Assembly (NCBI GenBank): GCA_041488095.1
Contig: JBGPOP010000013.1
Span: 1 to 64,000, forward strand
Direction of reading: 5' to 3'
Origin: DASYPQ01 sp041488095
GTDB lineage: Bacteria; Planctomycetota; UBA1135; GCA-002686595
DNA: 64,000 nucleotides
The notes under the pieces were generated by a model. That model worked only from the letters and a program-made list of their open reading frames with translations. It was not told where the DNA came from and made no database searches. Positions 1-8,741 of this stretch are shown here, piece by piece. Positions within the stretch are counted from its first letter, which is position 1; each line of letters begins with the position of its first letter. A program made the position numbers and the translations under genes.

Positions 1-419
1 CGAGGAGTTTCGAGCGGTTGTCGGAACTATGCAAGAATTCAGGGCTCGTCGAAGTGCAGACCGACTGCAAGGGGAGCTACAGCAATGCGCTGAAGCTCAT
101 CTTCGGACCGCGCTGCCGCCACGGGCGGTTCTCTTCCAGGGCCAAGCGCGACTATCGGAACCCTCTCTTCCCCATCAACCACACGTTGGCGATGCTGCGC
201 GACGGGATCTCGAGGCTGGTGCGGCGCACGTGGGCGGCCTCCAAGCTCAAGGAGAGGCTCGAGCGGCACCTCTGGATCTGGATCGCCTGGCGCAACTACG
301 TGCGCGGGATCACCAATACGGCGCCGCGGGTCACGCCGGCGATGGCATGGGGAGTCAGTCTACGGCGCTGGAGCAAGGAGGAGATGCTTGCCTGGAGGGC
401 CTTCTCCAACACCGATTAG
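1..419 (+). CDS. Transposase, C-terminal part (cut by window edge)
   Basis: The frame is open from the first bases of the window to a TAG at 419, so the 5' part lies outside. The visible 138 or so residues are rich in Arg and Trp and carry a string (RNPLFPIN, then WIAWRNYVRG, then a short tail with TPAMAWG) that I know from the C-terminal ends of DDE-type transposases in which a conserved Arg/Asn-rich block follows the last catalytic Glu. Upstream DDE residues cannot be seen. No terminal inverted repeat was recognised between its stop and the end of the convergent gene at 445, only 25 nt away. It may belong to an intact insertion sequence or be a remnant. Family assignment is from memory of the motif. 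Confidence 0.6.
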   Translation, partial: RSFERLSELCKNSGLVEVQTDCKGSYSNALKLIFGPRCRHGRFSSRAKRDYRNPLFPINHTLAMLRDGISRLVRRTWAASKLKERLERHLWIWIAWRNYVRGITNTAPRVTPAMAWGVSLRRWSKEEMLAWRAFSNTD

Positions 420-444
420 GGCGCAGCGATGGGGGCCAGTTTCC

Positions 445-1893
445 TCAGCGATCATCGCCGACGTAACCAAGGTCGCGCATCGCCCGGATCTTCTCAGGCG
501 TCGGCCCCTGGCCGGGCTTCGCACACGGATGCAGCCCTGCGAGCCACCCGCGCACGGACTGCTGGAGGTCGCGCACGACCTCGGGATGCTCGGCCGAGAC
601 GTCGCGGGTCTCGTGCGGGTCGAGAGCGTCATCGAAGAGCGCGATCTCGGGCACGGGGTAGGGACCTTTCGGCATCTCTTCGGGCTCGATGCGGTCGGGG
701 TTCCACACGAGCCTCCAGCGGTCGCGGCGCACGCTGAAGATCCGGTCGCGCCACGCCGAGAAGGCCGGACGAGGATCGAGCTGCGTGGAGCCGCGCAGCA
801 GGCGCGCGATGGATCGTCCGTGGACGGAGCCGGGCGCATCGAGCCCAGCCATCTCGAGCATCGTCGGAAGGAGGTCCTCCAATCCCACCAAGTCCGGGAC
901 GACGCGCCCGCGGGCGAGGCTCGCGGGATGCCTCAGGATGAGCGGCACGTGGAGCACCGAGGCGAACACGGACTTCGCGTGTCCGAAGTAGCGGTTGCGC
1001 TCGTGCAGCTCCTCGCCGTGGTCGGCGGCGAAGACGAAGAGGGAATCGGAGAGGAGATCGTCCGGCTGCCGCGCGTCCTGGCCTGAGCAGAAGGAGAGGA
1101 AGCGGCTGACCAGGTGATCGACGCGAGCGACTTCGCCGTCGTAGAGCGCGATCGCATTCTCGACCTCGGAGGCAGCCAGCGCGCGACCGTTCGTGTAGGC
1201 CGAGTCGAGGAACGCCCTCGATCCGTCCGCCTCGCCGCGATAGGCGGGGTCGGTGTAGAGGTGCGCGAAGTCGGTCCTTCCGATCGGCGCGGGATCGTAG
1301 GGCAGGTGGGGTCCGACGAGGTGGATCCAGACGAAGAGCCGAGGCCCGCCGCGGGGATCCTGCGAGGTGAGCCACTCCTCCGCGGCTTCCACCGTGCGCG
1401 CATCGCGATCGTCGGTGGAGTCCTGGAAGAAGTGGTCGAATCCTTGCTCGAACCCCGAGCCCGGCGCGAGCAGGCGGTTGGCGCTGAAGCCGGCGGTGCG
1501 GAAGCCGCCCTGTCGCAGGAGCTCCGCCAGCGTGACCGCGCTGGAATCCAGGCTGTTCCGGTTGTCGAGCACGCAGGTCTCGATCGGCGGGCGCCCGGTG
1601 AAGAGGGTCGACATCGAGGGGAGCGTCATCCCGCGGGGTGCGAAGGCGTTCTCGAACCGCACGCCCTGGGCGGCGATCTCGTCGATCGTGAAGCCCGGGA
1701 TCGAGTCGCGCTGCGCGGCGGTCTCGGGAGCGGTCGTGCGACGCGGGTAGCCCCAGGACGAGAGGTGATCGGCGCGAAGCGTGTCGACCGTGACCAGGAT
1801 CAGGTGGCGGGGTCGCGCCGGATCCCGTCCGGAGCGACCGCACGAATCGAAGGCCAGGAGAAGCAGGCCCGTGAACAGGAGCTCGCGCCGCAC
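445..1893 (-). CDS. Sulfatase-fold secreted hydrolase/transferase, Thr variant
   Basis: 482 residues with a GTG start chosen because it opens a short hydrophobic signal peptide (LLFTGLLLLAF) and lies 18 nt inside the end of the upstream gene; the reading frame continues upstream but only as antisense-like sequence. Alkaline-phosphatase/sulfatase fold: first metal site at TVDTLRADHL (D37) and late metal site at ADHGEELHE. At the position of the formylglycine Cys/Ser the protein has T90-L-P-S, so it cannot be activated as a classical sulfatase. Thr at this position is used by phosphoglycerol and phosphoethanolamine transferases of the same superfamily. Substrate unknown. It is the last gene of a three-gene set with a membrane protein and a second sulfatase-fold protein, suggesting envelope-glycan or lipid modification (inference). 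Confidence 0.8.
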   Translation of the reverse strand: MRRELLFTGLLLLAFDSCGRSGRDPARPRHLILVTVDTLRADHLSSWGYPRRTTAPETAAQRDSIPGFTIDEIAAQGVRFENAFAPRGMTLPSMSTLFTGRPPIETCVLDNRNSLDSSAVTLAELLRQGGFRTAGFSANRLLAPGSGFEQGFDHFFQDSTDDRDARTVEAAEEWLTSQDPRGGPRLFVWIHLVGPHLPYDPAPIGRTDFAHLYTDPAYRGEADGSRAFLDSAYTNGRALAASEVENAIALYDGEVARVDHLVSRFLSFCSGQDARQPDDLLSDSLFVFAADHGEELHERNRYFGHAKSVFASVLHVPLILRHPASLARGRVVPDLVGLEDLLPTMLEMAGLDAPGSVHGRSIARLLRGSTQLDPRPAFSAWRDRIFSVRRDRWRLVWNPDRIEPEEMPKGPYPVPEIALFDDALDPHETRDVSAEHPEVVRDLQQSVRGWLAGLHPCAKPGQGPTPEKIRAMRDLGYVGDDR

Positions 1894-1910
1894 GCTCGCG
1901 ATTCTACTGC

Positions 1911-3575
1911 TCAGCGCGATATCGCAGGCAGGGACCACAGCCCGTAGCCCTCGCCGCGAGCGACCACCGCGGCGCCCGCCTCGGCGAGAGAGCGCGTCGG
2001 CTCGGGCTCCGTATCCTCCGCGAACACGAGGAAGGGGCGATCGGGCAACATGGAGCGCATCCGCGCGAGGGCCGACGAGGCCGGCTCGTCGCTCGGGAGA
2101 CCGTACGCGGCTTCGAGGAGCGCGAGCCTCTGGCCGAGATCGGGATGGCGATCGTTGTGGATCTGCGGAAGGTCGGCGAACAGCGGGTGTCGCAGGGCCG
2201 GAGCGAGGGCGTTGCCCTGCACGAGACCCTGCTCCGCCTGCGCGCCGGGGAAGGACGGCGGCATGACGACCACGGCCCGTGGATCGGCGCGCGACTCGGC
2301 GTCCATCAAGGCACGCACCCCTCGTGAGCGCGGGGTGAGGACGCCGCTCTCGACCTCGAGCGGCAGCTCGGCGGCTCGCGCGCCCCACATGAGGTAGGCC
2401 CATGGAACGGCGAGCGTCGTCGGGACGCACGCGAGCGCGAGAGCGATGGGGATCCACCGCGTCCGCGTGGCCGAGGCGGCTGCGCGCGCCGCCCAGGCTC
2501 CAGCGGGGAGAGCCCACAGGAGCCCGGAGAGGCGCGACATCTTGTACTCGTTGCTCTGCGGCATCTCACCCGCGAGCACGAGAGCCGCGGCGATCGCGGC
2601 GGCGGCCAGGAAGCGCCAGCGCACGCCGGCGGGAAGCAGCGGCAGACCGAGCGCACCCACGGGCAAGAGGAGCAGCAGGGGCCCGAAGAGGTTGCTCCAC
2701 GGGTTGCCGCCGAGGGCCACCTTCCCGGTCAGCGACGGTCCCTGCGGAGCGAGGTGCAGGGCCGGAACGAGGAACGGAGCCGCGAGCCCGATCGCGGCGA
2801 GCCCGGCGAGAGCCCACTCGCCGCGCCGGCTCCAGCCCGCACGCCAGAAGTCGGGCGCGACCCAGACCAGTCCGCAAGCACCTGCGAATCCGCCGACGAG
2901 CGGGTTCAGCGCCAGCGCGAGCGCCAAGCCGAGCGACAGGGGCAGGAACGACCTCGCCCGTGCTCCCCGAAACCTGGCGCACTCTGCGAGCGCCCAGAGA
3001 GCGAAGGGCAGCGCGAGCGTGAAGGAGGAGACGTTCAGGAACTTGGGCAGGAAGGCCTGCAATCTCGCGTCCCAGCCGAAGCTCTCGCGCGCGAGCGTCA
3101 TCGGCATCAGCGAGTACACGGGCGGCAGGCCGAATCCCCCGGCATGCGGCGCGAGGAAGCCGAGCCAGCCCAGTCCGTTGAAGCCCAGCACCGCGGCCAG
3201 GAAGCTCGCGCGCCGCGCGCGGAATGAGAGACCGAGCGAGCGACCCAGCGCGTCGAGCGCGGACGGCAGGATCAGCGCGGAGAGGACGTCGAGCACCGCG
3301 AAGCCCCACAGCGGACCGCAACCCAGCCTGCCGATCACGACGCCGAGGAGCGGGTAGAGCGTGTAGTACCGCAGCGGTGCGCCGGCGTGGTACGGATTCT
3401 CGGGCCCGAGCCCGCCGCGCAGCACGGCCTCCCCCAGCGCCGTGTGGAGGTAGCCATGATAGGACGCGCGCACGGCCTCGCCTCCCAGTGCCAGGATCGC
3501 GAGCACCGAAAGCGCCAGGCAGGCGCCCTCGATCCAGGCCGCGCGGCCCGCTCCTTCTTGCGTCTCCGCGCTCAT
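1911..3575 (-). CDS. Polytopic membrane protein, GT-C-like topology
   Basis: 554 residues from an ATG preceded by GGTGAGG; the start lies 20 nt after the stop of the upstream sulfatase-fold gene. The first TM helix is around residues 16-36, followed by a loop with NPYHAGAPLRYYTLYPL, then about ten further hydrophobic segments and a soluble C-terminal domain of roughly 130 residues with no recognised motif. A long first extracytoplasmic loop, many TMs and a soluble tail is the layout of GT-C glycosyltransferases and O-antigen-type enzymes, but I cannot identify a DxD catalytic site with confidence. It sits between two sulfatase-fold genes in one transcription unit. Product best treated as a conserved membrane protein of envelope polysaccharide metabolism, function inferred only. 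Confidence 0.75.
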   Translation of the reverse strand: MSAETQEGAGRAAWIEGACLALSVLAILALGGEAVRASYHGYLHTALGEAVLRGGLGPENPYHAGAPLRYYTLYPLLGVVIGRLGCGPLWGFAVLDVLSALILPSALDALGRSLGLSFRARRASFLAAVLGFNGLGWLGFLAPHAGGFGLPPVYSLMPMTLARESFGWDARLQAFLPKFLNVSSFTLALPFALWALAECARFRGARARSFLPLSLGLALALALNPLVGGFAGACGLVWVAPDFWRAGWSRRGEWALAGLAAIGLAAPFLVPALHLAPQGPSLTGKVALGGNPWSNLFGPLLLLLPVGALGLPLLPAGVRWRFLAAAAIAAALVLAGEMPQSNEYKMSRLSGLLWALPAGAWAARAAASATRTRWIPIALALACVPTTLAVPWAYLMWGARAAELPLEVESGVLTPRSRGVRALMDAESRADPRAVVVMPPSFPGAQAEQGLVQGNALAPALRHPLFADLPQIHNDRHPDLGQRLALLEAAYGLPSDEPASSALARMRSMLPDRPFLVFAEDTEPEPTRSLAEAGAAVVARGEGYGLWSLPAISR

Positions 3576-3594
3576 GCGCGCCTCACCGCGCCCT

Positions 3595-5076
3595 TCATCG
3601 CCCACCCGGGAGGAGCGCCGGCCCGGCGCCGTCGGTGTCCTGCGAGGGAACGATCCAGGGCTCCTCGGGCAACACCGCCGGCGCTCCCCGCCGTCCGGCC
3701 AGGTCCTCCGGCACGAGACCGCGCAGACGTCGAAGCGCAACCGCCTCGCGCGCACCCGCCTCGGTCTCCGCCAGATTCGTCTTCTCGGCCGGATCGCGCA
3801 CGAGGTCGAAGAGGAAGGCGCGTGGCCGTCCGCCCTCCTCGACCCTGTGGTCGATGACCCACTTCAGGCGGCTCTTCGCATCGAGGATCCCCCACTGGTG
3901 GGCGCGGCTCTCGTCGCGCGCTGCGCCGAGCACGGGCTCGAAATCGGTGTGGAGGTAGAGCCAACGGCGCTCCGGCGGCGCGCCCTCGCGAACCGTCGCC
4001 GCGAGCGATCGACTGTGGCCCAGCGCGCCCGCTCGCCGGTCGGGCTCCTCGCCCGTCGCGAGCCTGTAGATCGTCGCGGGGAGGTCGATCAGGCTGACCG
4101 GAGGATCGATCTTCGTGCCGCGCCGCCCCTCCGAGTCGCCGCGGGGCAGGCGGACGATCAGCGGGACGCGCATGAGCTCCTCGTGCAGCGTGACCGTATG
4201 CCCGATCCAGCCCCGGTCGAGGATCTCCTCGCCGTGGTCGGAGCTGAAGACGATCAGCGCGTCGTCGAGCAGCCCGCGCTGGCGCAGGCCCGCGATCAGC
4301 TCGCCGATGGCGTGATCGACCCAGGCCACCTCGCTCTGGTACCGCCCGCGCAGGAAGTCGGCGTCCTGTGCGGTCAGCGCCGCACGCCGCTTCTGGAGGT
4401 CGGGCAGGTCCTCGTCTCCGGTCAAAGGCCCGGCGTAGGTCGCGCCGGCTTCGTCGCCGTATCCGGGGCCGAAACGGAAACCCTCGTGCGCTTCGTAGCG
4501 ATAGTGGGGCTCGAAAAGCCAGGCGAACAGGAACAGGCCCGCCTTCGGATCGGCGCGCATCTCGTCGGTGTACTCGAGCAGGCGCCGCAAGGCCTCGTGA
4601 CCGCTCGATCCCTCGTGTCCCCGGGCGAAGGAGTCGTCCCAGCGCTCGAAGCCGCGGTCGAATCCGTAACGGCTCGTGGCGATGAAGTTCGTCATGACGC
4701 CCGCGGTGCGGAAGCCGCGGTCGCGCAGGAGCGGCACGAGCGGCAGGCGGTCCTCGGGGCAGGGCTCGAGCAGGCGATTGCAGCCGTGCTCCCACGGCCA
4801 CAGCCCTGACATCTGCGTCACGAGGCTCGGGATCGTCCATGGAGCGACCGAGTGGGCCTGTGTGAAGCGCACGCCGTCCGCGGCGAGCGCGTCGATGTTT
4901 GGCGAAGCGCGCGCGCCGTTCTCGCCCACCCTGAGGTTGCCGTAGCAGCCGAGCGCGTCGGCCCGCAGGGTGTCGACGACGATCCACACGACGACCTTCG
5001 GCCGCGAGGGAGCGCAAGAGGGCAGAGACGAAGCGGCGGCCAGGACGAGCAGGTGGAGGAGCCGCAGTCCAGTCAT
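3595..5076 (-). CDS. Sulfatase-fold lipoprotein, Thr variant
   Basis: 493 residues. The ATG lies 2 nt after the hisS stop and opens a lipoprotein signal peptide (hydrophobic stretch, then SLPSC with Cys21). Core of the alkaline-phosphatase superfamily: metal-binding Asp in VVDTLRAD (D35), SSDHGEE near residue 310 and the downstream GHT. The active-site residue is Thr (W80-T81-I-P-S) instead of the Cys/Ser needed for formylglycine. It shares this with the paralogue at 445-1893 and is probably anchored to a membrane facing the periplasm. Partners are the polytopic protein immediately downstream and the second sulfatase-fold protein. It could act as a phospho-transferase or phosphodiesterase; a true sulfatase is unlikely. 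Confidence 0.82.
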   Translation of the reverse strand: MTGLRLLHLLVLAAASSLPSCAPSRPKVVVWIVVDTLRADALGCYGNLRVGENGARASPNIDALAADGVRFTQAHSVAPWTIPSLVTQMSGLWPWEHGCNRLLEPCPEDRLPLVPLLRDRGFRTAGVMTNFIATSRYGFDRGFERWDDSFARGHEGSSGHEALRRLLEYTDEMRADPKAGLFLFAWLFEPHYRYEAHEGFRFGPGYGDEAGATYAGPLTGDEDLPDLQKRRAALTAQDADFLRGRYQSEVAWVDHAIGELIAGLRQRGLLDDALIVFSSDHGEEILDRGWIGHTVTLHEELMRVPLIVRLPRGDSEGRRGTKIDPPVSLIDLPATIYRLATGEEPDRRAGALGHSRSLAATVREGAPPERRWLYLHTDFEPVLGAARDESRAHQWGILDAKSRLKWVIDHRVEEGGRPRAFLFDLVRDPAEKTNLAETEAGAREAVALRRLRGLVPEDLAGRRGAPAVLPEEPWIVPSQDTDGAGPALLPGGR

Positions 5077-5078
5077 CC

Positions 5079-6383
5079 TCACCGCAAGGCGGCCAGCAGA
5101 TCGGGGCTGAGCGCGCCCGAGGCGCCGTCGAGGGCGACGCTCCTCGTCGCGCCGGTCCCGAGATCCTTGATCTGGCATCGCCCGCTCTTCCACTCGTCCT
5201 CCCCCAGAACGAGCGCAAAGCGGAACCCGCGCCGATCGGCGTACTTGAGCTGGGCGCCGAGCTTCTTGCAGTCGGGGTAGAGCTCGACGCCGATCCCCGC
5301 GGCGCGCAGGCGCGCGGCGAGGCGGAGGTAGTCGGCCAGATGCCCCTCGTCGAAGTACGGCAAGAAGACCGGCGCGGTCGAGCCGCGCTTCTCGCCGATC
5401 CCGAGCTCCTCCATCGCTGCAAGCAGTCGATCGAGCCCGAGCGAAGCACCGACACCGGGGAGCTTCTCCTTCGTGTAGAGATTCGCGAGGTTGTCGTAGC
5501 GCCCCCCCGAGCAAACGCTGCCGATGCCGGCGAGATCATCGAGTTGCGTCTCGAACACGATGCCGGTGTAGTAGTCGAGCCCTCGCGCGATGGAGTGGTC
5601 CACGCGCACTCGATCCTTGTGCACACCGGCGGCCAGGACTGCCTCGCGGACCTCATGGAGTCGGCGCTTTTGCAATTCCAGGCGCGGGTCTTTCATGCCT
5701 CCAGGATCGATCGAGGCGGCGTCGACGTGGAGAATCAGCTCGCGCGCCTTCTCCTCCGCGAACCCAATCTCCGTGAGCGCGCTGCGGACCCCTTCCACTC
5801 CGATCTTGTCCCGCTTGTCGAGCACGCGCAAGACCTCGGTCTGCTGACTGGAGAAGCCGAGGATCTCGAGCAAGATCATCAAGTATTGCCGGTGGTTGAT
5901 CCGGATCGTGAACTTCTCGAACCCGATCGCGCGCAGCAAGTCGTGGATCACGAGCACGGTCTCGATGTCCGACACCACGCTCTCGGTCCCGATCGTGTCG
6001 AAATCGCACTGCATGAACTCGCGGTAGCGCCCGCGCTGGGGGCTCTCGCCGCGCCAGACCGTGGCGATGTGATAGCGCTTGAAGGGCAAGCCGAGCTCGC
6101 CGGAGTGCTGCGCGACGAAGCGCGCCAGCGGCACGGTGAGGTCGAAGCGCATCGCGACCTTCCGGCCGCCCTGGTCCTCGAAGCGGTAGAGCTGCTTGTC
6201 GGTCTCCTCGCCGCCCTTGCCGGTCAGGATCTCCTCGTACTCGAGCGCCGGCGTGTCGATCGGCAGGAATCCGTAGGAGCGGAAGACGCGCCGTGCGGTG
6301 TCGATCAGGGCTTCGCGCGGGATCATCTGCTCGGGCAGATAGTCCCGGAAGCCCTTCAGGGTCCGCGGCTCGATCAGCGCCAT
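5079..6383 (-). CDS. hisS: Histidyl-tRNA synthetase
   Basis: 434 residues, the usual size of bacterial HisRS. It charges tRNA-His in the cytoplasm. Class II features are visible: motif 1 region after KGFRDYLP, motif 2 WRGESPQRGRYREF, the HisA signature RGLDYYTG and a C-terminal anticodon-binding domain (VELYPDCKKLGAQLKYAD). The ATG is preceded, 7 nt away, by a TAGCAT -10-like box (6396-6391 on this strand), so the mRNA may be leaderless. The upstream gene ends 54 nt away, so hisS can be transcribed on its own; the following sulfatase-fold gene starts 2 nt after its stop and is likely cotranscribed. Confidence 0.97.
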   Translation of the reverse strand: MALIEPRTLKGFRDYLPEQMIPREALIDTARRVFRSYGFLPIDTPALEYEEILTGKGGEETDKQLYRFEDQGGRKVAMRFDLTVPLARFVAQHSGELGLPFKRYHIATVWRGESPQRGRYREFMQCDFDTIGTESVVSDIETVLVIHDLLRAIGFEKFTIRINHRQYLMILLEILGFSSQQTEVLRVLDKRDKIGVEGVRSALTEIGFAEEKARELILHVDAASIDPGGMKDPRLELQKRRLHEVREAVLAAGVHKDRVRVDHSIARGLDYYTGIVFETQLDDLAGIGSVCSGGRYDNLANLYTKEKLPGVGASLGLDRLLAAMEELGIGEKRGSTAPVFLPYFDEGHLADYLRLAARLRAAGIGVELYPDCKKLGAQLKYADRRGFRFALVLGEDEWKSGRCQIKDLGTGATRSVALDGASGALSPDLLAALR

Positions 6384-6390
6384 GCCGGGG

Positions 6391-6396
6391 ATGCTA
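6391..6396 (-). promoter_or_regulatory. -10-like box TAGCAT before hisS
   Basis: TAGCAT lies 7 nt upstream of the hisS ATG, a distance that would place the transcription start at or next to the A of ATG. No convincing -35 element was seen. Same arrangement as at recO, alr, manC, hutI and others in this window. Confidence 0.45.
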
Positions 6397-6437
6397 AGGG
6401 ATCGCCGCCGCTCGCGCGAGCGAGGAGACCCTTGCGC

Positions 6438-7562
6438 TCAGCGCATCGGATAGGTCGAGAGGACCCACGCCTTCCACTGCGTCTCGAGCTCCAGGAGGCT
6501 CACGCCGTAGACCGCCAGCACCGCATCGTGCGCGGGGATCTTGGCCTTGAGCTTCTTGATCAGCGCGTCGAACTTGGGCCCGCCCTTGGTCAGCAGGTAG
6601 TCGACGTAGCTGAAGGCCACCGCGTTCATGGGCAGGGTCAGGGTGTCGACATTGTGCTGCATCACCTCGGGCATCGGGGGCTCATCGCCCTTCGCGACCA
6701 GCCTGCGCACGCCCAGGCGGAAGCGGCCCTTCTCGAAGTCCACGTTCGTGTTCGTCTCCTGGAAGCAGTAGTTGTCGCAGATGCCCCAGTAGCGGTCCTC
6801 GAACCAGTGCGCCAGCCCCTCGTCGGCCCATCCGCCCTTCAGGTTCCCGATCCACGTGGTCGGGTTCTGGTGGCCGAGGAGCAGGTGCGTGACGTTGTGG
6901 ACGATGTTGCGGTGGAGCTGCTCGTCTCCCGCGAAGTCCTTCTTCTGCCCGCACACGGAGTAGCGCGGATGGATGCCCATCAGCTTGACTCCCCCCTCCG
7001 AGCTCGCCGAGCAGAAGCGCAGCGATCCGTCCTGATGGTCCTGGGGCAGGTACCACACGAAGATCCAGCACTTGTCCTGGAACTGCTTCTCCTCCGTCGA
7101 GAGGGTCGCGCAGTAGTCGGCGAACAGCCGCTCCATCCGCGCGGTGTAGACGTGGAGCGCCTCGTGGGGCGAGACCAGGCGCTTGTCGATCTTGAACTTG
7201 TCCATGTCCCACACGAACACGAAGTGGGCGCTCTCGGCCTTGCGCAGGGGCCGCCCCATCTTGTCGTCGATCACCTTCAGCGCGGCCTTGCACTTCTGGA
7301 CCCGGTCGCGCCGCTCCTCGAGCGCCTTGATCGCCGCTTCGTTCCTGCACTGCCTGCACGGGACGGACCCGGTTCCGCCGCAGACGGGGCAACCTTCGAT
7401 CACGCTGCAGTAGATGACCTCGTCCTCGAGCGCACATTCGGCGCTCGGATGCTCGGGACAGGGCACGCGGCCGGTGGAGTGGCACCTCGAGCAGGGGTGG
7501 GCCTTGTCCTGCGCGGAGGGCGGCAGGAGCAGGGCCAGGAGGAGGAGCAGCAGGTGCGTCAT
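6438..7562 (-). CDS. Secreted Cys-rich protein with degenerate MA-type peptidase domain (copy 2)
   Basis: 374 residues; ATG 3 nt after the stop of its tandem paralogue. Signal peptide of about 18 residues (MTHLLLLLLALLLPPSA). Two Cys clusters follow, DnaJ-like: C24xxC27...C35 and C58xxCGGTG...C69xxC72, probably binding zinc. After a helical, charged stretch comes a domain like gluzincin (peptidase MA) proteins: H222-N-V-T-H226 followed 22 residues on by DEGLAHWFED (E248). The two His and the downstream Glu would be the zinc ligands, but the general-base Glu of HExxH is Asn. The protein is probably a non-catalytic periplasmic or surface binding protein. No named family recognised. Confidence 0.75.
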   Translation of the reverse strand: MTHLLLLLLALLLPPSAQDKAHPCSRCHSTGRVPCPEHPSAECALEDEVIYCSVIEGCPVCGGTGSVPCRQCRNEAAIKALEERRDRVQKCKAALKVIDDKMGRPLRKAESAHFVFVWDMDKFKIDKRLVSPHEALHVYTARMERLFADYCATLSTEEKQFQDKCWIFVWYLPQDHQDGSLRFCSASSEGGVKLMGIHPRYSVCGQKKDFAGDEQLHRNIVHNVTHLLLGHQNPTTWIGNLKGGWADEGLAHWFEDRYWGICDNYCFQETNTNVDFEKGRFRLGVRRLVAKGDEPPMPEVMQHNVDTLTLPMNAVAFSYVDYLLTKGGPKFDALIKKLKAKIPAHDAVLAVYGVSLLELETQWKAWVLSTYPMR

Positions 7563-7565
7563 CGT

Positions 7566-8741
7566 TCAGCGCGTCGGGTACGTCTCCAGGACCCACGCCT
7601 TCCACTGCGTCTCGAGCTCGAGCGGACTGATCCCGTACACCTGCTGCAGGGCTTCGCGCGAGGGCACCTTGGCCTTGAGCTTCTTGACCAGGTCCTTGAA
7701 CTTCGGGCTGTCCTTGAACAGGAGGTAGTCGACATAGCTGAACGCCGCCGCGTTCATGGGCAGGGTCAGCGTGTCGACGTTCTGCTGGAAGACCTCGGCG
7801 ATCGGCGGCGCGTGCCCCTCCGTGAGCATCTTGCGGGTCGCCAGACGGAACTTGCCGCTCTTGAAGTCGACGTTCGTGTTGGCCTCCTGGTAGCAGTAGG
7901 TGTCGCAGATGCCCCAGTTGCGGTCCTCGAACCAGTGAGCCAGCCCCTCGTCGGCCCAGCCCGCCTTGAGGTTGCCGATCCACGCGGGCGGCGCCTGGTT
8001 GCTGAGCAGGAGGTGCGTGGCGCAGTGGACGATGTTGCGGTAGAGCTGCTCGTCGCTCTGGAAGTTCTGCTTGTTGCCGCACACCGAGTAGCGCGGGTTC
8101 GGCCCCATGAGCTTCACCCCCCCCTTGGCGGTCTGCGAGCAGAAGCGCAGCGCCCCCTGCTGGTGGTCCTCGGGCAGGTACCACACGAAGATCCAGGACT
8201 TGTTGCTGAAATCCTTCTCCTCCACCGAGAGGCGCGCGCAGTAGTCGGCGAAGAAACGCTCCATGCGCTCGGCGTAGAGGTGCAGCGCCTCGTGCGCGCC
8301 GATCCAGCGCTTGTCGACCTTGACCTTGTCCATCTCCCACACGAACACGTAGTGGGAGGTCTCGGCCTTGCGGAGCGGATGGCCCATCGTGTCGTCGATG
8401 TTCTTGAGCGCGGCCTTGCGGGTCTGGATCCGCGCGCGTCGCTCCTCGAGGGCCTTCCGCACGTCCTCGTTCCTGCACTCCTCGCACGGCAGGAACCCCG
8501 CCCCCCCGCAGGTCGCGCAGTCGGCGACGACGCTGCAGTAGAGCACATGGTCCTCGAGCTCGCACTCGGCCCGCGGATGCTCGGGGCAGGGCAGGCGGCC
8601 GGCGCCGTGGCACTTGACGCACTCGTGCGCCTTCTGCTGGCCGGCCGCTGCCTGCACGTCCGGCACGCGCATGCTCTCGGCCTCGCGAGCGCTCGGCGCA
8701 CACGGAAGAAACACCAGGACGAGCGGGGCGAGGAGTCTCAT
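7566..8741 (-). CDS. Secreted Cys-rich protein with degenerate MA-type peptidase domain (copy 1)
   Basis: 391 residues; the ATG overlaps the ftcD stop by 4 nt (ATGA). Tandem paralogue of the 374-residue protein just downstream, alignable over nearly the whole length. Signal peptide MRLLAPLVLVFLPC, which might be lipoprotein-like, then Cys clusters C41xxC44...C52 and C75xxCGGAG...C86xxC89. The peptidase-like domain has H239-C-A-T-H243 and DEGLAHWFED (E265): zinc ligands kept, catalytic Glu replaced by Cys. Position behind hutI and ftcD suggests cotranscription but not a role in histidine breakdown. Function unknown. Confidence 0.75.
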   Translation of the reverse strand: MRLLAPLVLVFLPCAPSAREAESMRVPDVQAAAGQQKAHECVKCHGAGRLPCPEHPRAECELEDHVLYCSVVADCATCGGAGFLPCEECRNEDVRKALEERRARIQTRKAALKNIDDTMGHPLRKAETSHYVFVWEMDKVKVDKRWIGAHEALHLYAERMERFFADYCARLSVEEKDFSNKSWIFVWYLPEDHQQGALRFCSQTAKGGVKLMGPNPRYSVCGNKQNFQSDEQLYRNIVHCATHLLLSNQAPPAWIGNLKAGWADEGLAHWFEDRNWGICDTYCYQEANTNVDFKSGKFRLATRKMLTEGHAPPIAEVFQQNVDTLTLPMNAAAFSYVDYLLFKDSPKFKDLVKKLKAKVPSREALQQVYGISPLELETQWKAWVLETYPTR

